Assembly (NCBI GenBank): GCA_963806335.1
Contig: CAWDXO010000022.1
Span: 186,001 to 250,000 of the forward strand
Source: Palsa-504 sp963806335
GTDB taxonomy: Bacteria > Actinomycetota > Actinomycetes > Streptosporangiales > Streptosporangiaceae
Direction: 5' to 3'
DNA length: 64,000 nucleotides
Each line of letters opens with the position of its first letter. Position 1 is the stretch's first letter. Positions 59,590 to 64,000 of the stretch are shown piece after piece. Made by a program: the position numbers and the translations under genes. The notes beneath the pieces were generated by a model, which saw only the letters and a list, made by a program, of their open reading frames with translations, had not been told where the DNA came from and did no database searches.

Positions 59590-59769
59590 ATGGCGAACGA
59601 CTCCTTCGATGCGGCGCTCACCGGCTTCCGCCCGTGGGCGAAGACCCATCCGGACGCGGCGAGCGTGCTGACGGTCATTGGCAAGAATCACCCCGACAAT
59701 AAGATCGCCAAAGCGGCGCGGAAGGCCGCCTACAAGGCAAAGACCCGGCAGATCGCCCAGCGGCGATAG
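59590..59769 (+). CDS. Small basic hypothetical protein (59 residues)
   Basis: From ATG 59590, with GAGG just upstream, a 59-residue frame reads MANDSFDAALTGFRPWAK, continuing with a Lys/Arg/Ala-rich helical C terminus (IAKAARKAAYKAKTRQIAQRR). The C-terminal half carries many positive charges on an amphipathic helix, suggesting nucleic-acid or membrane-surface binding. Codon third positions are GC-rich like the neighbours. It ends two bases before the TTG of the methyltransferase gene, so the pair is an operon. Family not recognised. Confidence 0.6.
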   Translation: MANDSFDAALTGFRPWAKTHPDAASVLTVIGKNHPDNKIAKAARKAAYKAKTRQIAQRR

Positions 59770-59771
59770 CC

Positions 59772-60554
59772 TTGGCTGCTACCTCAGATTCTGTCATTGT
59801 CAGCAGGCTAAGGGACGCCGGCTGCGTTTTCGCCGAGGACGAAGCCCGGCTGCTCATGTCCGCCGCACGGACACCGGACGAGCTAGATGCCATGGTGAGC
59901 CGCCGCGCTGCGGGCCTGCCCCTTGAGCAGGTCGTCGGCTGGGCGAAGTTCTGCGGTCTCCGGATCGCCGTGGCGCCCGGGGTCTTCGTCCCGCGACGGC
60001 GTACAGAATTCCTCGTCCATCAGGCCGCCGCCCTCGCCTGTCCCGGCGATGTCATTGTCGACCTGTGCTGCGGCGCGGGCGCGATAGCCGCCGCGCTGGC
60101 CGCGGTGGTGGACCAGGCCGAGGTGCACGCGGTCGACATCGACCCGGCTGCGGTGCGCTGTGCCCGGCGAAACATCGCCGGGCACATCTATCAGGGTGAT
60201 TTGTATGAGCCGCTGCCCGCCGGGCTGCAGAGCCGGGTCGCTGTGCTGGTCGCCAACGTCCCCTACGTGCCGACCGGGGACATCGGGTTCCTGCCACCGG
60301 AGGCGAAGGCGCACGAGCCGAGGGAAGCGCTGGATGGCGGGGCGGACGGGCTTGACGTGCTACGCCGGGTGGCCGCCGGGGCGCCCGGGTGGCTGGCACC
60401 CGGCGGTCATCTGCTGATCGAGACCACTGACCGGCAGGCGCCACCGGCCGCGGCGGCCTTCGCCGCCAGCGGTCTGGCCACCCGGGTGGCCAGCTCCGAG
60501 GATTTGGACGCCACCGTCATCATCGGGCAGTTCGCTACAGATCGCGGAACGTAA
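59772..60554 (+). CDS. PrmC-related protein N5-glutamine methyltransferase family
   Basis: A 260-residue SAM-dependent methyltransferase of the PrmC-related branch: PGVFVPRRRTEFLVHQA, motif I VIVDLCCGAGAIAAAL, VHAVDIDPAAVRCARRN, and EAKAHEPREALDGGADGLDVLRRV. The catalytic motif that is NPPY in PrmC and usually NAPY in this branch reads NVPYVPT. Substrate uncertain: true PrmC methylates release factors, but these paralogues are uncharacterised. Start TTG 59772 follows directly after the small upstream gene. Confidence 0.85.
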   Translation: MAATSDSVIVSRLRDAGCVFAEDEARLLMSAARTPDELDAMVSRRAAGLPLEQVVGWAKFCGLRIAVAPGVFVPRRRTEFLVHQAAALACPGDVIVDLCCGAGAIAAALAAVVDQAEVHAVDIDPAAVRCARRNIAGHIYQGDLYEPLPAGLQSRVAVLVANVPYVPTGDIGFLPPEAKAHEPREALDGGADGLDVLRRVAAGAPGWLAPGGHLLIETTDRQAPPAAAAFAASGLATRVASSEDLDATVIIGQFATDRGT

Positions 60555-60630
60555 ACGCATTGTCACCAGCTGGCGGGCGCGTGCGCGCGGTGCACGGACT
60601 GGCGGCATACCTCCCCGAGGGCTTCAGGCC

Positions 60631-61416
60631 TCAGAAGCCGGGGAAGATCGGCCGCAGCTCGTCGAGCTCGACCCCCGTGCTCTCGGCCGGCGGGGTGTGA
60701 TCCGGGTCCAGTCGCCCGTAGAGCAGGCGAACGAACGCCTCGGCGGGGAGCCGCAACTCCGACAGGCCGAGCTCGGGTGCTGCCTCGCCGTCCGCCGCCA
60801 CGAGCGTCACGGCGTCGCCGGTCTCGAGGATGAACGTGCGCTCCGGGTCGGTGGTCGTCACGCGCACCTTGCGCTGCTTACCGTCCGGCTTGGCGCTCCT
60901 GGCCACGAGCTGGTCGAGCGTGTCGATGAGCAGGGCCACGGCGTCCGGGGCCACCGTCGCGGCCGGATCGAGCGCGACCAGGACGTCCCACGCGTGAATG
61001 GCGTGCTCGCTCACGCGCATCCGGGCCAGGCCCGCGGCGCCCAGCTCCATCCCGAACAGCTGAAGATGCAGCTGGGCCTGCTCGTCTGCGTCAAGGGACT
61101 CGAACCGCTCGAGGGTGGCCTGGTCGGCCCGCAGCGCGTCCGCGGCCTGGGCCTGCGCGTTCTTGGCGTTCCAGGTGTCCCAGATCGGGCGGAACGCGTC
61201 AGGCCCGGGCGGGTCCTGGCCGCTCAGCCCGGCGTCCAGGAACAGGCCGAAGATCTCGGCCTGGGACCCTAGGTGCGAGAGCACCTGGGCGATCGACCAC
61301 TCGCTCGCGTACGAACGCTGTTCAAGCTGCCCGGGGTCGAGGGGCTCGACCTTGGCCCGCAGAGTGTCGTGGGAATGCCTGAGGGCGCCTATCCACGGGG
61401 CCGGGGTAGGTTCCAA
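60631..61416 (-). CDS. Maleylpyruvate isomerase-fold mycothiol-dependent enzyme
   Basis: A 261-residue protein with an N-terminal DinB/MDMPI four-helix domain (EPLDPGQLEQRSYASEWSIAQVLSHLGSQAEIF, with metal-ligand His) and SEHAIHAWDVLVALDP carrying further His residues, then a C-terminal alpha/beta domain (AEAFVRLLYGRLDPDH) as in mycothiol-dependent transferases. TTG 61416 is chosen because GGAGACGA precedes it and the more upstream ATG 61476 directly abuts an operator-like palindrome. Divergent from the TetR gene, which likely controls it. Substrate unknown. Confidence 0.8.
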   Translation of the reverse strand: MEPTPAPWIGALRHSHDTLRAKVEPLDPGQLEQRSYASEWSIAQVLSHLGSQAEIFGLFLDAGLSGQDPPGPDAFRPIWDTWNAKNAQAQAADALRADQATLERFESLDADEQAQLHLQLFGMELGAAGLARMRVSEHAIHAWDVLVALDPAATVAPDAVALLIDTLDQLVARSAKPDGKQRKVRVTTTDPERTFILETGDAVTLVAADGEAAPELGLSELRLPAEAFVRLLYGRLDPDHTPPAESTGVELDELRPIFPGF

Positions 61417-61458
61417 TGTCGTCTCCGATGCTCGCTGCCAAGGTTGATCGTCGTACCC

Positions 61459-61472
61459 GGAGGGTACCCTCC
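61459..61472. promoter_or_regulatory. 14-bp perfect palindrome, probable TetR operator
   Basis: GGAGGGT (61459-61465) and ACCCTCC (61466-61472) are exact reverse complements. The site lies 21 bases before the TetR start and 43 before the divergent mycothiol-enzyme start, as expected for one operator controlling both. Confidence 0.65.
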
Positions 61473-61492
61473 ACATCGTTTATCATGGACCG

Positions 61493-62449
61493 ATGACGGC
61501 CCGCCAACCGCCCGATCCAACGATCCCGGGCGATCCGGCCGTCACCGAGCATAGATCCCAGAGCTCCCGCGCCCCGCGCCGGCTGCGGGCGGACGCCGCG
61601 CGTAACCGGGCCTCGATCGTGGCCGTGGCGAGGGAAGTGTTCGCCGAGCAAGGGCTGGAAGCGCCGCTCGAGGCCATCGCGGCCCGGGCCGGCGTGGGCA
61701 TCGCCACGCTGTACCGGCGGTTTCCCACCCGCGAGAAGCTGGTCGCCGCCGCGCTGGTCGGCAAGGTCACCGAATACGCCGAAGCCGCCGAGCAGGCCCT
61801 GGCCGCGGCGGATCCGTGGGCCGGCTTCGCCGGCCTGGTGCAGCGGATCTGCGAGCTGCAAGCGGGCGATCGCGGCCTGTCTGATCTGCTGTCCATGACG
61901 TTGTCCGCCGATGAGCAGGTGGAGCAGCTTCGCCGCACGGCCAATCAGCAGGTGGCAACGCTGATCGGGCGAGCCAAGGCCGCAGGCCGCCTGCGCGAGG
62001 ACTTCGCCGGCGAGGACCTGATGCTCTTGCTGATCGCCACCGCCGCGGTCATGCACGTCACCCGCGCCGATGCGCCCGACGCCTGGCGGCGGTTCGTCGC
62101 CCTGGCGCTCGACGGATTCCGGCGCCGGGACACCTCCCGGCTACCCGACGCCCCCTCGGCCGCCCAGCTGACCAGGGCCATGCTCCGGCTCGCCGCCGAA
62201 CGCGGCTGCGGCGGCGGCACGTTAGTCCCGCCGGTCCCGGTCGCCTCCGGACCGGCGGCCGGCTTGACGCGGCTAGCATGTGCTCCTAGCGTTTGCTGCC
62301 GACAGGAAAGCAGCTTGAGCTCTGGTCAACGGGGGCCGGCCGACGAGGTACAGCGACAGTGCGGGCCGACAGGGCACCGACAGCCGGGTGCGCACGGTCG
62401 CGCCGGGCGATTCGGCGGCGCCCCACGAGCCTGGCCGGCCCTGGCTTGA
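61493..62449 (+). CDS. TetR-family regulator with abnormal C-terminal extension
   Basis: A 318-residue frame. Residues 28-85 hold the helix-turn-helix (RNRASIVAVAREVFAEQGLEAPLEAIAARAGVGIATLYRRFPTREKLVAAAL), followed by a helical ligand-binding domain through about residue 238 (LTRAMLRLAAERG). Relatives end near there at 200-240 residues. Here about 80 low-complexity residues follow, and the frame ends 62 bases inside the next gene in a different frame. A lost stop codon is the simplest reading; the functional domains look intact. ATG 61493. Divergent from the mycothiol-dependent enzyme gene. Confidence 0.82.
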   Translation: MTARQPPDPTIPGDPAVTEHRSQSSRAPRRLRADAARNRASIVAVAREVFAEQGLEAPLEAIAARAGVGIATLYRRFPTREKLVAAALVGKVTEYAEAAEQALAAADPWAGFAGLVQRICELQAGDRGLSDLLSMTLSADEQVEQLRRTANQQVATLIGRAKAAGRLREDFAGEDLMLLLIATAAVMHVTRADAPDAWRRFVALALDGFRRRDTSRLPDAPSAAQLTRAMLRLAAERGCGGGTLVPPVPVASGPAAGLTRLACAPSVCCRQESSLSSGQRGPADEVQRQCGPTGHRQPGAHGRAGRFGGAPRAWPALA

Positions 62450-63707
62450 CCGCCGCCACATCATGGCCGCCTACGCGGCGTTCGGGGTGTACGCGGTCGT
62501 CGCCGCGATCCTCTCGGCGGGCCGGGACCAGGTCTGGGCGATCTGGGCGGCCTGCGGCTACGCCGTCGCACTGCTCATGCTGTGGCGCTGGCCCGGCCGG
62601 ACCGGCGCCGCCGTCGGCGTGTCGGTGGCGCTGGCCGTCGTCGCCCCGATGCTGTGGCTGTCCACCGCCTATCCGCTCGAAGACGGGATGAATGTCATCG
62701 ACCGGGCCGCCACGCTGCTACTGCACCACGGCTCGCCTTACCTGACCGCCACGCAGGTCACGTCATGGTTGTCCTATAACCCCTACCTTCCGGTGATGAC
62801 GCTGTTCGGCCTGCCGAGCGCGGCCGGACTGAGCGCAACCGGGCTGGGCGGCCTGGCGGGTAACCCCGGCGTGTGGCTGGCGCTGGGCACGGTGGTCCCG
62901 CTCGCGGCGGCGTTCTGGATCGCGGTGCCGCACCGGCACTGTCCCGGGTGCCGCCGCGACGCGCTGCTGGCCACGGCGATCGCGGTGGCCTCGCCGGTGA
63001 TAGGGCTCAACCTGGCCGTGATCACCACGGATCCGCCCGTGCTCGCGCTGATGCTGCTGTCCCTGGCCCTCGCGCGCACGCCGTCCCGCGATGCCGGTAC
63101 CGGCGTCGCGGGTGCGGCCAGGTCAGCCGCGGTGAGCTCAGGAGCCGTCCTCGGCGTCGCCTGTGACCTGAAGTCGACTGCGTGGCTCGCGGTCCCGGTC
63201 ATGGCCGCGATGTTCGCCTCCCGCCACGGCGCCCGGGCCGCGGGTCGTTTCCTCGCGGCGTCCGTGGTCACCGCCGTGGTCCTGATCGCGGCCCTGGACC
63301 CGGCCGCGCTCTTCAAGCCGTCGGCGGCGGCCGCGCTGGTCCAGAACAGCGTGCTGTTCCCGCTCGGGCTGACCCACGACAAAACGCCAGCGGAGAGCCT
63401 GCTGCCCGGACACCTGCTCACCGCGATGGGTACGGCCGGGCATGTGGTCTCGGTCGGCTTGCTGCTCGCGGCCGCGCTGGGCATCGCGGTCTCGCTGGTG
63501 ATCCGGCCGCCGCGTGATGTGCCCGCGGCCGCCCGCCGGGTAGCGATAGGGCTGGCGCTGATGTTCCTGCTGGGTCCCGACGTCCGTTTCGGGTACTTCA
63601 TCTACCCGCTCGGCCTGCTCGGCTGGCTGGCCCTGACTAAGCAGACCGCGAACCCGGAACCCCGGGAACCCGAAGCGCTAGCGGAGGACTTCGCCGGCGA
63701 CCGCTAG
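62388..63707 (+). CDS. Polytopic membrane protein (GT87/DUF2029-like)
   Basis: A 439-residue protein from GTG 62388 with around ten hydrophobic segments. The periplasmic-type acidic loop after the third helix (STAYPLEDGMNVIDRAATLLLHHGSPYL) and LNLAVITTDPPVLALMLLSLALA suggest a polyprenyl-phosphate-dependent GT-C fold glycosyltransferase such as the mannosyltransferase-like DUF2029 proteins. The Asp-rich catalytic motif cannot be named with certainty. The last 20 residues are acidic. Function unproven; transporter is an alternative. Confidence 0.65.
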   Translation: MRTVAPGDSAAPHEPGRPWLDRRHIMAAYAAFGVYAVVAAILSAGRDQVWAIWAACGYAVALLMLWRWPGRTGAAVGVSVALAVVAPMLWLSTAYPLEDGMNVIDRAATLLLHHGSPYLTATQVTSWLSYNPYLPVMTLFGLPSAAGLSATGLGGLAGNPGVWLALGTVVPLAAAFWIAVPHRHCPGCRRDALLATAIAVASPVIGLNLAVITTDPPVLALMLLSLALARTPSRDAGTGVAGAARSAAVSSGAVLGVACDLKSTAWLAVPVMAAMFASRHGARAAGRFLAASVVTAVVLIAALDPAALFKPSAAAALVQNSVLFPLGLTHDKTPAESLLPGHLLTAMGTAGHVVSVGLLLAAALGIAVSLVIRPPRDVPAAARRVAIGLALMFLLGPDVRFGYFIYPLGLLGWLALTKQTANPEPREPEALAEDFAGDR

Positions 63708-63794
63708 CAGCCGACGGTTAAATCCGGGCGGGACGGCCACGTCCGCGCGGGCTTGTGGAAGGCTTATCCGGTCGAAGCGAGAGGGAGTGTGAGC

Positions 63795-64000
63795 ATGCGC
63801 GTGGTAGAGGTCAGCCGCCGAGGCGGGCCCGAGGTGCTGTCCGTCGCGGAGCGGGACGTGCCGCGGCCCGGACCGGGGCAGGTCGTGGTCGAGATCGCCG
63901 CGGCCGGAGTGAACTTCATGGACATCTACCAGCGGGAAGGCGTCGGCGGCTACCGGCCCGAGCTGCCTTTCATCCCTGGCGCGGAGGGCGCGGGCACGGT
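63795..64000 (+). CDS. Zinc-independent quinone oxidoreductase (5' part)
   Basis: The first 68 codons of an MDR-family NADPH:quinone reductase: MRVVEVSRRGGPEVLSV, GQVVVEIAAAGVNFMDIYQREG and LPFIPGAEGAGT, which is the GroES-like N-terminal domain of QOR1-type enzymes. The gene continues past the window. GAGGGAG lies upstream of ATG 63795. Confidence 0.9.
   Translation, partial: MRVVEVSRRGGPEVLSVAERDVPRPGPGQVVVEIAAAGVNFMDIYQREGVGGYRPELPFIPGAEGAGT

Overview
The window is a very GC-rich chromosomal segment (about 70% by eye) from an actinomycete. Lineage markers are Lsr2, two mycothiol-dependent maleylpyruvate isomerase-fold proteins, two F420-type luciferase-like oxidoreductases, an actinobacterial coproporphyrin ferrochelatase, GuaB1, DUF3145, DUF3710, DUF3093, DUF4193, DUF4235 and DUF5998, GTG/TTG starts and 4-bp stop/start overlaps. 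It is most consistent with Streptosporangiales or a near relative; the genus cannot be read from the sequence. I saw no tRNA, rRNA, CRISPR array, insertion sequence or prophage.

Layout. 0-14 kb is a patchwork: DsbA-like oxidoreductase (cut by the edge), stand-alone LigD phosphoesterase domain, a SnoaL remnant, lsr2, an AidB-type acyl-CoA dehydrogenase, an orphan peptide ABC permease, cobS, the DUF5998/phosphodiesterase/sulfurtransferase group (sulfurtransferase frameshifted), an aldo/keto reductase, a 5'-truncated LuxR gene and a leaderless TetR gene with a mycothiol-dependent enzyme. 14-24 kb holds a UspA/ion permease pair and then the most interesting locus: a methyltransferase divergent from an alpha/beta hydrolase-glycosyltransferase fusion, followed by a giant SARP-AAA-TPR regulator and a glutamine amidotransferase. 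The divergent promoter carries three heptamers at exact 11-bp spacing just before a -10-like box, the layout of a SARP binding site. 24-28 kb is a three-subunit molybdenum hydroxylase operon. 28-35 kb has a HAD phosphatase, a histidine kinase whose response regulator is deleted, lnt, DUF3145 and guaB1. 35-43 kb carries an AlkZ-like winged-helix protein, Mrp ATPase, a lytic transglycosylase, an MFS transporter, ferrochelatase and inositol monophosphatase. 43-50 kb is the conserved actinobacterial DUF4193-DUF3093-dut-DUF3710-trkA-trkA-RNA methyltransferase block, apparently missing some usual members. 50-64 kb has a mini-GntR regulator beside a 22-bp perfect palindrome, F420-type oxidoreductases, a proline-rich membrane protein, aconitase, a PrmC-like methyltransferase, a TetR/mycothiol-enzyme divergent pair, a polytopic membrane protein and the start of a quinone reductase.

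Themes. First, gene decay: at least five genes are truncated, frameshifted or internally deleted. Second, short perfect tandem duplications of 15-21 bp recur, in frame inside proteins or spanning stop codons. Third, two copies of a GC-rich double-hairpin element sit at gene ends, and one appears to have removed the normal stop codon of guaB1. Several perfect palindromes mark likely operators next to regulator genes.
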